DNA of 64,000 nt from Dysgonomonas sp. PH5-45 (GTDB lineage: Bacteria > Bacteroidota > Bacteroidia > Bacteroidales > Dysgonomonadaceae), in NCBI RefSeq assembly GCF_029893235.1, contig NZ_JARXWE010000006.1, forward strand, positions 1-64,000, in the 5' to 3' direction. The first letter of the stretch is position 1, and each line of letters opens with the position of its first letter. Both the position numbers and the translations under genes were made by a program. Below the pieces are notes generated by a model that searched no databases, had not been told where the DNA came from, and worked only from the letters and a program-made list of their open reading frames with translations. This document shows positions 54,152-62,939 of this stretch, piece by piece.

Positions 54152-54391
54152 TATTGGCATATTACTGAAAAATAATATATATCCGTTTTATGTTTTGTCA
54201 TCCTAAATGAAACGAAGGGATCTGGAATAAAGCCACAAAGGGATTCTTCACTTTGTTCAGAAACAACGTTCAAGGAGCATAGATTATAGGCAAACCAATA
54301 ACAAATGCGCTATAAATGTTTATAATAAGCGACTTGATATAAACTCACTGAATGTGCACTACGGATTATTTTAGTAATTATCCGTTAGTAA
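54152..54391. repeat. Intergenic region with a degenerate palindrome and a tandem duplication
   Basis: At 54195-54266 an imperfect inverted repeat reads TTGTCATCCTAAATGAAACG, then about 30 bases later AGGGATTCTTCACTTTGTTC. It resembles the dispersed GTCATTCTGA...GAAGAATC type palindromes scattered in many bacterial genomes. At 54371-54398 a 14-base unit (TTAGTAATTATCCG) is tandemly duplicated; its second copy overlaps the pheS stop. No gene is seen here. Confidence 0.5.
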
Positions 54392-55408
54392 TTATCCGTT
54401 CTGGAATTGTTTGAGGAAGCGTACATCGTTTTCGGAGAACATGCGCAGATCTTTAACCCTGTATTTTAGGTTGGTGATGCGCTCAACGCCCATACCAAGG
54501 GCATAACCGGTATATTTTTTACTGTCTATACCGCAACTTTCCAAAACGTTTGGATCTACCATTCCGCAACCCATTATTTCTACCCAGCCTGTATGTTTAC
54601 AGAAAGGACAGCCTTTTCCTCCGCAAATGTTGCACGAGATATCCATTTCGGCACTTGGTTCGGTGAATGGGAAGTAGGATGGGCGGAGACGGATTTTTGT
54701 TTCCGCACCGAACATTTCTTTAGCAAAGTACAATAGTACTTGCTTCAGGTCGGCAAACGATACGTTCTTGTCAATATACAAAGCTTCCACTTGGTGGAAG
54801 AAACAGTGAGCCCTGTAAGATATGGCTTCGTTGCGATAAACACGCCCCGGACACATAATGCGGATAGGCGGTTCTTGTTTTTCCATGACACGGGTTTGTA
54901 CCGACGATGTGTGGGTACGTAAAACAACATCGGGATGATTGGCTATGAAAAAAGTATCCTGCATATCGCGTGCCGGATGATCGTCGGCAAAGTTCAATGA
55001 AGAGAACACATGCCAGTCGTCTTCAATTTCGGGGCCTTCGGCAATAGAAAAGCCAAGGCGTTTAAAAATATCGCAAATCTCCTTTTTTACCAACGATAAC
55101 GGATGACGCGAACCGAGTGGTATAGGGTAAGCCGTACGCGTAAGGTCTATTGTTTCGGTAGTAGAGCTGCTGTTTTCGAGCGATTCTTTCAGCTCGTTTA
55201 TCTTTTCTTGGGCTTTGGTTTTTAGAACGTTGAGCTTCATTCCTAAAGTTTTTTTCTCTTCAGGGGCAACGTTGCGGAAGTCGTCCATCAGCATGGATAT
55301 TTCGCCTTTTTTGCTTAGATATTTAATCCTCAGTTCTTCAACCTCTTGCGCTGATGCGGCTTTCAGTTCTTCAACCTCTTTCAGTAGAGCTTCTATTTTA
55401 TTAATCAT
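54392..55408 (-). CDS. pheS: Phenylalanyl-tRNA synthetase alpha subunit
   Basis: This 338-residue class II synthetase subunit charges tRNA-Phe together with PheT. It has an N-terminal coiled coil that binds tRNA (ALLKEVEELKAASAQEVEELR), motif 2 region RVYRNEAISYRAHCFFHQVE, RLRPSYFPFTEPSAEMD, the zinc-like CNICGGKGCPFCKHTGW, and motif 3 GYALGMGVERI. A -7-like element (TATTTTTG on the minus strand, 55455-55448) lies 40 bases upstream. It is divergent from tsaD. pheT is not in the window. Confidence 0.94.
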   Translation of the reverse strand: MINKIEALLKEVEELKAASAQEVEELRIKYLSKKGEISMLMDDFRNVAPEEKKTLGMKLNVLKTKAQEKINELKESLENSSSTTETIDLTRTAYPIPLGSRHPLSLVKKEICDIFKRLGFSIAEGPEIEDDWHVFSSLNFADDHPARDMQDTFFIANHPDVVLRTHTSSVQTRVMEKQEPPIRIMCPGRVYRNEAISYRAHCFFHQVEALYIDKNVSFADLKQVLLYFAKEMFGAETKIRLRPSYFPFTEPSAEMDISCNICGGKGCPFCKHTGWVEIMGCGMVDPNVLESCGIDSKKYTGYALGMGVERITNLKYRVKDLRMFSENDVRFLKQFQNG

Positions 55409-55511
55409 CTTGTGTCAGGTATATTCTTCAACGAAAATTATAAGATGCAAAAATACATTTTTCTTTCTAAAATAAGCATGCCCCTGTTCAATAATCTTTC
55501 CTGCTAAGTAT

Positions 55512-55519
55512 TATCTTTG
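55512..55519 (+). promoter_or_regulatory. -7 promoter element of tsaD
   Basis: TATCTTTG lies 22 bases before the ATG at 55541. It overlaps a TTG at 55517 that would otherwise serve as an in-frame upstream start, which argues for 55541. Confidence 0.55.
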
Positions 55520-55540
55520 TTGTTAAGTTTAGGAATAAAG

Positions 55541-56557
55541 ATGATTACAATATTAGGAATAGAATCGTCGTGCGACGATACAGCGGCAGCGGTGATTAGC
55601 GATGGGGTTTTATTGTCGAACGTTGTTTCGAGCCAGAAAGTACACGAAAGCTATGGCGGAGTGGTGCCCGAACTGGCATCCCGTGCCCATCAGCAAAATA
55701 TAATACCCGTAGTGAACGAGGCACTGAAGGCTGCCGGAGTGAGTAAGGACGAACTGACGGCTATCGCCTTCACCCGTGGGCCGGGACTTATGGGCTCTTT
55801 GCTTGTGGGTATGTCTTTTGCAAAGGGTTTTTCGTCGGCACTGAATATACCGATGGTCGATGTTAACCACTTGCAAGCACATGTGCTGGCTCACTTTATC
55901 AGGGAGGCCGATTCAGAAAAAATGCCACCTGCTTTTCCTTTCCTGTGCCTGTTGGTGTCGGGGGGGAATTCGCAAATAATACTTGTGAAGTCGTATAACG
56001 ATATGGAAATCATTGGGCAAACCATAGACGATGCCGCCGGCGAAGCTTTCGATAAGTGTGCGAAAGTAATGGGGTTGGGTTATCCCGGAGGGCCAATAGT
56101 CGATAAATTGGCAAAGGAAGGTAATCCCGATAGGTTTAAACTGAATAAACCTCACCTGAAAGGGTACGACTATAGCTTTAGCGGACTGAAAACTTCTTTT
56201 CTTTATATGCTTCGTGACGAACTGAAAAAAGATGCTGACTTCATCGAAAAAAATAAAGCCGATTTGTGTGCTTCCTTGCAGAAAACAATCGTTGATATAC
56301 TGATGGATAAATTGGCAAAAGCCGCCAAAGATTTAAAGATAGAAGAGGTTGCCGTGGCGGGAGGTGTTTCGGCGAATTCGGGGTTGAGAAATGCTTTTGA
56401 AGATTATCGGAGACGTTACGGATGGACTATACATATACCTAAATTCGGATATACAACCGATAATGCGGCGATGGTAGCCATTACGGGATACTATCAATAT
56501 TTGGACGGAAAGTTTTGCCCGATGGATGCCGCGCCATTTTCGAGAGTAACGGTCTGA
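55541..56557 (+). CDS. tsaD: tRNA threonylcarbamoyladenosine transferase TsaD
   Basis: This 338-residue ASKHA-fold protein installs t6A37 in tRNAs together with TsaB and TsaE. Motifs include ILGIESSCDDTAAAV, VVPELASRAHQQNI, FTRGPGLMGSLLVG, the metal histidines in VNHLQAHVLAH, LLVSGGNSQI, DDAAGEAFDKCAKVMGLGYPGG, and VAGGVSANSGLR. The start at 55541 is preceded by AGGAATAAAG. It heads a likely unit with the M48 protease, an exported protein and cinA. Confidence 0.95.
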   Translation: MITILGIESSCDDTAAAVISDGVLLSNVVSSQKVHESYGGVVPELASRAHQQNIIPVVNEALKAAGVSKDELTAIAFTRGPGLMGSLLVGMSFAKGFSSALNIPMVDVNHLQAHVLAHFIREADSEKMPPAFPFLCLLVSGGNSQIILVKSYNDMEIIGQTIDDAAGEAFDKCAKVMGLGYPGGPIVDKLAKEGNPDRFKLNKPHLKGYDYSFSGLKTSFLYMLRDELKKDADFIEKNKADLCASLQKTIVDILMDKLAKAAKDLKIEEVAVAGGVSANSGLRNAFEDYRRRYGWTIHIPKFGYTTDNAAMVAITGYYQYLDGKFCPMDAAPFSRVTV

Positions 56558-56578
56558 ATATAAAAAAAATAAAAGCGC

Positions 56579-57805
56579 ATGGTTTTGTATTGGGTAATAA
56601 TACTGATAGTGACTCTCGATTTTGTTTGGGAGCAATATCTGGCTTATCGTAATCGCCGACGTATGAGTACGGGGATACCTGAGCAATTGAAAGGTATATA
56701 TGATGTCGAAAAATATAAGAAACAACAAGAATATCAGCGCGAAAATAGCCACTTTGGGCTACTGTCGTCGTCTGTTTCGTTTGTTGTTATACTGTTTTTT
56801 CTTCTCATCCAAGGCTTTGGATGGCTGGATGGTGAAGTAAGGGCATGGACAAGCAACCCGATTCTCGTTTCTCTTGTTTTTGTAGGGATACTCTTCATCG
56901 CTAACGATATAATAGGTTTACCATTCTCTTATTATGCAACATTTGCGATTGAGGAAAAATTTGGTTTTAATAAATCAACCCGCAAAACGTTTTGGTTAGA
57001 CCAACTAAAGAGCCTGTTCCTATCGGTTATTATAGGAGGGTTGATACTAACGCTACTGATTTGGTTTTACCAAAGTTTTGGCACTATGGCATGGGTTTAT
57101 GCGTGGGTGGTGGTAACGGTGTTTTCGCTGTTCATGTCGATGTTTTACTCAAACATCATTGTTCCTCTTTTCAACAAACAACAGCCTTTGCCCGAAGGTG
57201 AACTACGCACCGCAATAGAACGTTTTGCCCATAAGGCTGGCTTTAAATTGACCAATATTTATGTAATTGACGCTTCTAAACGCACTACCAAAGCTAATGC
57301 TTACTTCACGGGGTTGGGCAACAAAAAGCGTATTGTTTTGTACGATACGCTGATAAACGATTTAGAGACGAACCAGATTGTTGCCGTTCTGGCACACGAA
57401 ATAGGTCACTACAAAAAGAAGCACACATTACAGCATTTACTATTCTCTATCCCTTACACGGGAGTGATGCTATTCTTGCTTTCGTATTTTATTGGTAGCG
57501 AAAGTATTGCCCATGCCTTGGGGAGCGATGTTCCGTCTTTTCATTTAGGGGCGATAGCTTTTTCTATATTGTTTACTCCTATATCACTGGTTTTAGGGTT
57601 AGTGCAGAATGTTATAAGCCGAAAGAACGAGTATCAGGCAGATGCTTTTGCTGCAAAATATGGTTTGAGCGATGCCCTTATTGACGGGCTGAAAAAATTA
57701 TCTACAAAATCGCTTAGCAATTTAAATCCCGATCCGCTTAATGTGTTTTTCTATTATTCGCATCCTACTTTGTTGCAACGAATGAAACGGTTGAATTCAA
57801 AATAA
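56579..57805 (+). CDS. M48 family membrane metalloprotease (Ste24-like)
   Basis: This 408-residue polytopic membrane protease has about seven hydrophobic segments. The zinc motif is LAHEIGHYKKKH (HEXXH), with the third ligand in SRKNEYQADAFAAKYGL. This is the family of CAAX prenyl protease 1/HtpX-like enzymes, which in bacteria take part in inner-membrane protein quality control. NIYVIDASKRTTKANAYFTGLGNKKRIVLYDTLI is diagnostic of the family. It lies 21 bases after tsaD. Confidence 0.92.
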   Translation: MVLYWVIILIVTLDFVWEQYLAYRNRRRMSTGIPEQLKGIYDVEKYKKQQEYQRENSHFGLLSSSVSFVVILFFLLIQGFGWLDGEVRAWTSNPILVSLVFVGILFIANDIIGLPFSYYATFAIEEKFGFNKSTRKTFWLDQLKSLFLSVIIGGLILTLLIWFYQSFGTMAWVYAWVVVTVFSLFMSMFYSNIIVPLFNKQQPLPEGELRTAIERFAHKAGFKLTNIYVIDASKRTTKANAYFTGLGNKKRIVLYDTLINDLETNQIVAVLAHEIGHYKKKHTLQHLLFSIPYTGVMLFLLSYFIGSESIAHALGSDVPSFHLGAIAFSILFTPISLVLGLVQNVISRKNEYQADAFAAKYGLSDALIDGLKKLSTKSLSNLNPDPLNVFFYYSHPTLLQRMKRLNSK

Positions 57806-57812
57806 CTGAAAG

Positions 57813-58580
57813 ATGGCTAAAAGAATAATATTTGTATTTCTGTTTGTGCTTATAGTATGCGGTTCGTTGCGTGCCCAGAATACACAATCTATCCATGTGA
57901 TGGTAGCACTATGCGACAACAAATATCAAGGTATAGTGAAGGTTCCGGCAAAGATAGGAAACGGGCAAGATACTGACAATAATCTTTATTGGGGTTGTGG
58001 ATACGGCATTCGTACGTATTTCAGAAAAAGTGCCGAATGGAAAGAATTGAAACGCTATAAGGCAGATAACACCCGTTTGGAGAGGATTGTATTCCGTCAC
58101 AAAACAAAAGATGTTTACTTGGTTGCCGATGCCTACGACGGGCGTTATATAAAAGACTGTACGGAAGATTTCTTGCAATCGTGCGCCGGAAGCCTCAAAG
58201 ATACAATCATTGTAAACAATAAGGTTATTGGTTTGAATGGCAACGCTAAGCTTTTGACTTACATTGGTCATAACGGACTGATGGATTTTTCGCTCACCGA
58301 CTCGTATGTGAACACTGACGGAAAGAGCCGTGACGCTATAATTCTGGCATGTGCCAGCAAGCAATATTTCAGGCCGATACTGAAATCGACTAAAGCAAAT
58401 CCTTTGGTGTGGACTACCAACCTGATGTGCCCAGAGGCATATTCGCTACACGATGCCATATCTACCTATCTGAAAGGAGACACGAGCGAGGCAGTGCGCA
58501 ATAGTGCTGCTGCGGCTTACTCTAAATATCAAAAATGTGGACTGAAAGCTGCGAAGAATCTTTTAGTAACGGGTTATTGA
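57813..58580 (+). CDS. Exported protein, possible caspase-fold peptidase
   Basis: This 255-residue protein has a signal peptide (IIFVFLFVLIVCGSLRAQ). The mature part starts with IHVMVALCDNKYQGIVKVP and NNLYWGCGYGIRTYF, blocks I have no named family for. Two later strands carry LLTYIGHNGLMDF (His153) and AIILACASKQYF (Cys180). A His after a hydrophobic strand in a G-H-N/G context, then a Cys after the next hydrophobic strand, is the arrangement of the clan CD catalytic dyad in caspases and gingipains. PLVWTTNLMCPEAYSLHDAI follows. The enzymatic assignment is an inference. It lies seven bases after the M48 gene and 18 before cinA. Confidence 0.55.
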   Translation: MAKRIIFVFLFVLIVCGSLRAQNTQSIHVMVALCDNKYQGIVKVPAKIGNGQDTDNNLYWGCGYGIRTYFRKSAEWKELKRYKADNTRLERIVFRHKTKDVYLVADAYDGRYIKDCTEDFLQSCAGSLKDTIIVNNKVIGLNGNAKLLTYIGHNGLMDFSLTDSYVNTDGKSRDAIILACASKQYFRPILKSTKANPLVWTTNLMCPEAYSLHDAISTYLKGDTSEAVRNSAAAAYSKYQKCGLKAAKNLLVTGY

Positions 58581-58598
58581 AAACAAAAATACAACACA

Positions 58599-59819
58599 AT
58601 GAAAACAGCAATCATAACAATCGGTGACGAAATCCTTATCGGGCAGATAGTGGATACAAACTCGGCTTGGATTTCAGAAAAAATGACTCAAGCCGGATTC
58701 GAAATAGAAGGGAAAATTTCGATAGGTGACGATGCCGAACAAATCAAAGATACCATAACACGCACCTTCAAGAGTGTTGATGTAATATTGATGACCGGCG
58801 GTCTGGGCCCTACGAAAGATGATATTACCAAGAAAACCCTTTGCGAGTATTATGGTACTTCCTTGGTGTTCAGCGACGATGTGTTGCGCAATATAGAAGG
58901 CATTGTTATAGGTGGGCAGGTGAACGAACTGACCCGTAATCAGGCATATATTCCCAAAGATTGTACGGTAATCCAGAACAGGGTAGGGACGGCTCCCATC
59001 ACTTGGTTTGAGCGCGATGGAAAGGTATTGGTTTCGATGCCCGGTGTTCCTTATGAGATGAAGTATAATATGGAACACGAGATTATTCCACGCCTTATGG
59101 ACAGGTACGATATGGAAGCCTATCTGAAAAAAATATTTATTGTTGGTGGATACACCGAATCGGCTTTGGCGATGCATATCGCCGATTTTGAAAGTAGTTT
59201 GCCTTCGGATTTTGGTTTGGCCTATTTGCCGACACCCGGAATGATGAAGTTGCGTTTGTTTGTGAAGGGCGAGCATCGTAAAGAAGAGTTGGAAAGACGT
59301 TCCGATTTGCTCAGAGGGTTGCTTGGTGATGCAATACTTGGGGAAGAAGATATTCCCATCGAAAAGATATTAGGCCTGCGCCTTATAGAAAAAGGATTAA
59401 CCGTAAGCACGGCCGAAAGTTGTACGGGAGGTAATATTGCTCGTCTGATAACATCGGTTGCCGGTTCGTCAAAATACTTTAGAGGCAGTATAGTTGCTTA
59501 TGCCAATGACGTAAAAGTTGATTTATTGGGCGTATCGTCTGCTAACTTGGAACGAGATGGAGCTGTAAGCGAAGCGGTAGTCATAGAAATGGCTCAGGGT
59601 GCTTGTCAGAAACTGAATACCGATTGTTCTATTGCCACATCGGGCATTGCAGGCCCTGACGGCGGAACAGCCGAAAAGCCTGTGGGCACAATATGGATTG
59701 CCACAAGCTATAAGGGGCAAACCATTGCCCGGTTGTATAACATGGGTAAATATAGGGAGGCAAATATTATGCGCTCTTCAAATCTGGGAATGATTCAGTT
59801 GCTTGGCATGATGGATTAG
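58599..59819 (+). CDS. cinA: CinA-like NMN amidohydrolase
   Basis: This 406-residue protein has an N-terminal molybdopterin-binding-like domain (AIITIGDEILIGQIVDTNSAW, MTGGLGPTKDDIT, VGTAPITWFERDGKVLVSMPGVPYEM) linked to a C-terminal PncC domain (STAESCTGGNIARLITSVAGSS and TSGIAGPDGGTAEKPVGTIWIA). The PncC half deamidates nicotinamide mononucleotide; the N-terminal half has ADP-ribose pyrophosphatase activity in several homologues. It is the last gene of the tsaD-M48-exported protein-cinA group. Confidence 0.93.
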   Translation: MKTAIITIGDEILIGQIVDTNSAWISEKMTQAGFEIEGKISIGDDAEQIKDTITRTFKSVDVILMTGGLGPTKDDITKKTLCEYYGTSLVFSDDVLRNIEGIVIGGQVNELTRNQAYIPKDCTVIQNRVGTAPITWFERDGKVLVSMPGVPYEMKYNMEHEIIPRLMDRYDMEAYLKKIFIVGGYTESALAMHIADFESSLPSDFGLAYLPTPGMMKLRLFVKGEHRKEELERRSDLLRGLLGDAILGEEDIPIEKILGLRLIEKGLTVSTAESCTGGNIARLITSVAGSSKYFRGSIVAYANDVKVDLLGVSSANLERDGAVSEAVVIEMAQGACQKLNTDCSIATSGIAGPDGGTAEKPVGTIWIATSYKGQTIARLYNMGKYREANIMRSSNLGMIQLLGMMD

Positions 59820-59853
59820 AGAATAAAAAATAATCAATTAAAGCACTATGCGC

Positions 59854-59884
59854 TTGTGTTTTTGAATATATTTTTCTAATTTTG
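59854..59884 (+). promoter_or_regulatory. Promoter of rplU-rpmA
   Basis: TTG (59854-59856), 20 bases, and TAATTTTG (59877-59884) match the Bacteroidetes promoter. Transcription would start near 59891, leaving a 75-base leader before the rplU ATG at 59966. Confidence 0.65.
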
Positions 59885-59965
59885 TACCCCGATTGCCAAT
59901 AGGCCGATAAGAAATTGCATAAAAGCGATTCGCCTCAGGCACATAACTTTAGTTATTTTATTGCA

Positions 59966-60277
59966 ATGTACGCAATTGTAGACATTCAAGGACAACAATT
60001 TAGAGTTGAGCAAGGACAAAAATTATTTGTTCACAGAGTATCGGCAGATAAAGGAGCCGATGTAGAGTTTGAAAAAGTGTTATTGGTTGATAACGCAGGT
60101 ACAATTACAGTTGGTGCGCCATATGTGAGCGGAGCAAAAGTTGTACTTACCGTAGGCGATCAGGTTAAGGGCGACAAAGTTCTTATCTTCCACAAAAAGA
60201 GAAGAAAAGGTTATCGCAAACTGAACGGTCACCGTCAACAATTTACAGAAGTAACAGTTAAAGAAATTATTGCTTAA
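59966..60277 (+). CDS. rplU: 50S ribosomal protein L21
   Basis: This 103-residue ribosomal protein binds 23S rRNA. It begins [18 protein letters not shown] and carries [24 protein letters not shown] near its C-terminus, both diagnostic. An in-frame start at 59915 would add 17 residues that do not match L21, so 59966 is used. It lies 22 bases before rpmA. Confidence 0.97.
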   Translation: MYAIVDIQGQQFRVEQGQKLFVHRVSADKGADVEFEKVLLVDNAGTITVGAPYVSGAKVVLTVGDQVKGDKVLIFHKKRRKGYRKLNGHRQQFTEVTVKEIIA

Positions 60278-60299
60278 TCAAGATTAAAATCAAAAGAAA

Positions 60300-60563
60300 A
60301 TGGCACATAAGAAAGGTGTAGGTAGTTCGAAGAACGGTCGTGAATCAGAAAGTAAACGACTTGGAGTTAAAGCTTTTGGTGGAGAAATCGTAAAAGCAGG
60401 TAACATCATTGTTCGTCAGAGAGGTACAACTCATCACCCAGGCGAGAACGTAGGTATGGGCAAAGACCATACTCTATTTGCTCTTGTTGATGGCGTGGTA
60501 ACTTTCCGTCGCAAAAAGAATGATAGATCTTATGTTTCGGTTTTACCTAAAGCCGAAGCGTAA
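60300..60563 (+). CDS. rpmA: 50S ribosomal protein L27
   Basis: This 87-residue protein, [16 protein letters not shown] at its start, reaches the peptidyl transferase centre through its flexible N-terminus. [32 protein letters not shown] is conserved. No N-terminal extension requiring Prp-type cleavage is present, unlike in Firmicutes. It is cotranscribed with rplU and followed by a terminator. Confidence 0.97.
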   Translation: MAHKKGVGSSKNGRESESKRLGVKAFGGEIVKAGNIIVRQRGTTHHPGENVGMGKDHTLFALVDGVVTFRRKKNDRSYVSVLPKAEA

Positions 60564-60598
60564 AAAAGAAAGAATAGAATAAATTTCTACTATATAGA

Positions 60599-60634
60599 AA
60601 GGTCGTATGTTAGATTACATACGGCCTTTTTATG
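60599..60634 (+). terminator. Terminator after rpmA
   Basis: A 12-base stem with one G-U pair (AAGGTCGTATGT at 60599-60610 and ACATACGGCCTT at 60617-60628) has a six-base loop and a TTTA tail. Confidence 0.9.
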
Positions 60635-60699
60635 TTCTTTACATAAGGTTCTAATCATTTTTAGCGATAGGGGTTCTTTAAATTCATTATTTCTCGGTA

Positions 60700-60730
60700 T
60701 TGCAAACTTCCTGAAACTACCTTTACTTTG
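60700..60730 (+). promoter_or_regulatory. Promoter of the flavodoxin gene
   Basis: TTG (60700-60702), 20 bases, and TTACTTTG (60723-60730; one mismatch to TAnnTTTG) lie 27 bases before the ATG at 60758. Confidence 0.5.
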
Positions 60731-60757
60731 TAGTATAAACTTAAAAACAAAAATAAA

Positions 60758-61258
60758 ATGGCAAGTATAGGTATATATTACGGTTCGGATTCGGGTAATA
60801 CTCAGTCGGTAGCAAAACAAATAGCAAGCGCTCTTGGTGTATCGGGCGATAATGTTTTTGATGTAAGCAATGCCAATGGCGATTTCTCGACTTACGATGT
60901 GCTTCTGTTTGGAACATCAACAATGGGTTTAGGCGACCTTCAGAGCGATTGGGAAGATTTTATCAACAATCTGAAAAACGCCGATTTATCGGGCAAGAAA
61001 GTTGCCGTATTTGGTTGTGGCGATTCATCTTCGTTTAGCGACACGTTTTGCGATGGCATGGGCGAGATATACAAGGCAACTAAAGCAGCAGGAGCAACAA
61101 TGATTGGTTCGGTAAGTACTGATGGATACACTTACGACGATTCTGCCGCTGTTGTTGACGGTAAGTTTGTAGGTTTGCCTATTGACGAAGATAACGAATC
61201 GGACCAAACGGGCAACCGTATTGCAGCATGGGTAGGAGATTTGAAGAAAGAAATTTAA
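60758..61258 (+). CDS. fldA: Flavodoxin
   Basis: This 166-residue FMN electron carrier has the phosphate-binding loop YGSDSGNTQSVAKQIA, the isoalloxazine-contacting LLFGTSTMGLGDLQSDWEDF, and FGCGDSSSFSDTFCDGMGEIY. The long form is typical of flavodoxins that substitute for ferredoxin under iron limitation. It could exchange electrons with the ferredoxin-using enzymes of this cell, but no direct link to the hdr-flx cluster is shown. Monocistronic. Confidence 0.95.
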   Translation: MASIGIYYGSDSGNTQSVAKQIASALGVSGDNVFDVSNANGDFSTYDVLLFGTSTMGLGDLQSDWEDFINNLKNADLSGKKVAVFGCGDSSSFSDTFCDGMGEIYKATKAAGATMIGSVSTDGYTYDDSAAVVDGKFVGLPIDEDNESDQTGNRIAAWVGDLKKEI

Positions 61259-61411
61259 AATACTCTAAACAATAATAGGCGTTGATGTTGAATATATATA
61301 TCTGCTCACAAACCTTGTGATAGCAGTCAACAAAATGCCATGCTCAAATTGTTAATCATTTCTATTGATAGTTTTTTTAGTTGATCATTAGGATTCCCCG
61401 AAGACGTGAGG

Positions 61412-62479
61412 TCATTGGGGAATTTGCTTTCCGTTTTTGGGGTAACTTTTTATAAGATGGGCAATTGGCTTTTCAAAATAATGGTACGATAAAAAGCTTA
61501 CAGATAAAACTATAAATATAATTATGAAGAAAGATATATAGAATGGTAACGATACATTTGTTTCGTTAATTATCTTATTGAATAGGATGATAATAATGAA
61601 ATGAAACATATAAATTCCAAAACTAACCTCTCCTAATCGGACAAGATACTGATTTGATAGTATCTTTGATATAACACCCTGCCTAAAAGCAAATATGAGT
61701 ATAGTTAATGAAATAGGTATCCAGTAATATATAGATGCTCTGTAAACTATTGAAAAATAGCCCGAAAGCAAATAAAATGCAAGTAACAGAACAATGGAAC
61801 TTATCTCCAATAACGAAGCCTTTGTGTACGATATATTGATGTTCTTATATTTATCGTAAATATGAAAAAGAAACAAACCTATCAGAAAATCGGGTAACCG
61901 TGTTATGGGATTCACATACCATATTGAGTTTGTTATGGTTTCTTCGTCCGGAGTGAAATACATTCCTGTAAGAGCCACTATGATAAGGGGAATGAGTATC
62001 AATAGTAGTTTTTTACTGTCGTTAAGCCATGATATAAGAAAAGGAAACAGTAAATAAAATAACTGTTCGCATCCTAAACTCCACGAAGGAGAATTAAAAG
62101 AATAATAAAAATGATTGACAGGAATAAAAGATTGTATTAAAAACAGATTTGGAACGAAGTGCGTAATCCAGCTTATAGCACTCTTGAAAGGAACTAATCC
62201 GGCGAATATAACCATAAGGAGCGTCAGTATATGTAAAGGATATATACGTGCGATGCGTGCAACCCAGAATTCTTCTCTCGAAACTTCACCTTCCAATATT
62301 CTTTCACGATATGAATAAGCAATAATGAAGCCACTTAGAATGAAAAAGAAACCAACACCGGCGTAGCCTTCCTGAAAGATATGTTTGTCAAAAAAAGGGG
62401 CTACTCGCTCCGAAGAGCAATGGGACAATAATACCATTAGGGCAAAAAAGAACCGGAGTGATGTTAGCGGTTTTACCAT
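61412..62479 (-). CDS. Membrane acyltransferase (OafA-like)
   Basis: This 355-residue integral membrane O-acyltransferase of the acyltransferase-3 family has about ten transmembrane segments. It begins LTSLRFFFALMVLLSHCS, with the conserved histidine, then GYAGVGFFFILSGFIIAYSYRERI and RIARIYPLHIL, all standard. SPSWSLGCEQLFYLLFP is the second signature. Such enzymes O-acetylate surface polysaccharides or lipids. It lies 28 bases downstream of the S4-domain gene on the same strand and may be cotranscribed with it. A -7 element was not seen between them. Confidence 0.88.
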   Translation of the reverse strand: MVKPLTSLRFFFALMVLLSHCSSERVAPFFDKHIFQEGYAGVGFFFILSGFIIAYSYRERILEGEVSREEFWVARIARIYPLHILTLLMVIFAGLVPFKSAISWITHFVPNLFLIQSFIPVNHFYYSFNSPSWSLGCEQLFYLLFPFLISWLNDSKKLLLILIPLIIVALTGMYFTPDEETITNSIWYVNPITRLPDFLIGLFLFHIYDKYKNINISYTKASLLEISSIVLLLAFYLLSGYFSIVYRASIYYWIPISLTILIFAFRQGVISKILSNQYLVRLGEVSFGIYMFHFIIIILFNKIINETNVSLPFYISFFIIIFIVLSVSFLSYHYFEKPIAHLIKSYPKNGKQIPQ

Positions 62480-62507
62480 TTTTTAAAGAGAAAAGAGGGG
62501 GGAGGAA

Positions 62508-62927
62508 CTATTCGTCGTTCGAATCGAAGTCGAAAAAGTTTTCGGCCGAGGTGAACCATTCCAAGTCGCGGCGGTCTTTTTTTGTTGGACGACCTGTTCC
62601 ACGGGCACGGTCCACAAATCCGCTCAGTTTGCTTAATTCCAGAATATCGAGTTCTGCCTGAGGAGTTACATCTTCCAGAAAATCAGGAACAAGTTTTGCT
62701 CCCATCCTTTTTTCGGTCAGGGCAAGCACCTTGAAGGAATAAGTGATAGGTGGTTTTTTTATCTGAATGATGTCTCCCACCTTTATCATCTTGGAGGCTT
62801 TCAGGGAGTTTCCATTCATCATAACGCGCCCTTTTTTACATGCCTCAATGGCTATGGAGCGTGTTTTGAATAAACGTACGGCCCAGAGCCATTTATCTAT
62901 TCTAACTTCAATACAGCCTTCTTTCAT
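62508..62927 (-). CDS. S4-domain RNA-binding protein (Hsp15-like)
   Basis: This 139-residue protein has an N-terminal S4 RNA-binding domain (VRIDKWLWAVRLFKTRSIAIEACKKGRVMMNG) and a basic-then-acidic C-terminal tail. Hsp15/HslR homologues bind 50S subunits carrying stalled nascent chains. RGTGRPTKKDRRDLEWF in the tail is shared with Hsp15. It lies 12 bases after pth in the same direction, matching a functional link to peptidyl-tRNA recycling. Confidence 0.9.
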   Translation of the reverse strand: MKEGCIEVRIDKWLWAVRLFKTRSIAIEACKKGRVMMNGNSLKASKMIKVGDIIQIKKPPITYSFKVLALTEKRMGAKLVPDFLEDVTPQAELDILELSKLSGFVDRARGTGRPTKKDRRDLEWFTSAENFFDFDSNDE

Positions 62928-62939
62928 ATCAAAAACCCT

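Noticed and set aside
61393-61423. Terminator between flavodoxin and the acyltransferase
   Set aside because: The 7-base stem (ATTCCCC/GGGGAAT) lacks a T-run on either strand and overlaps the acyltransferase 3' end.
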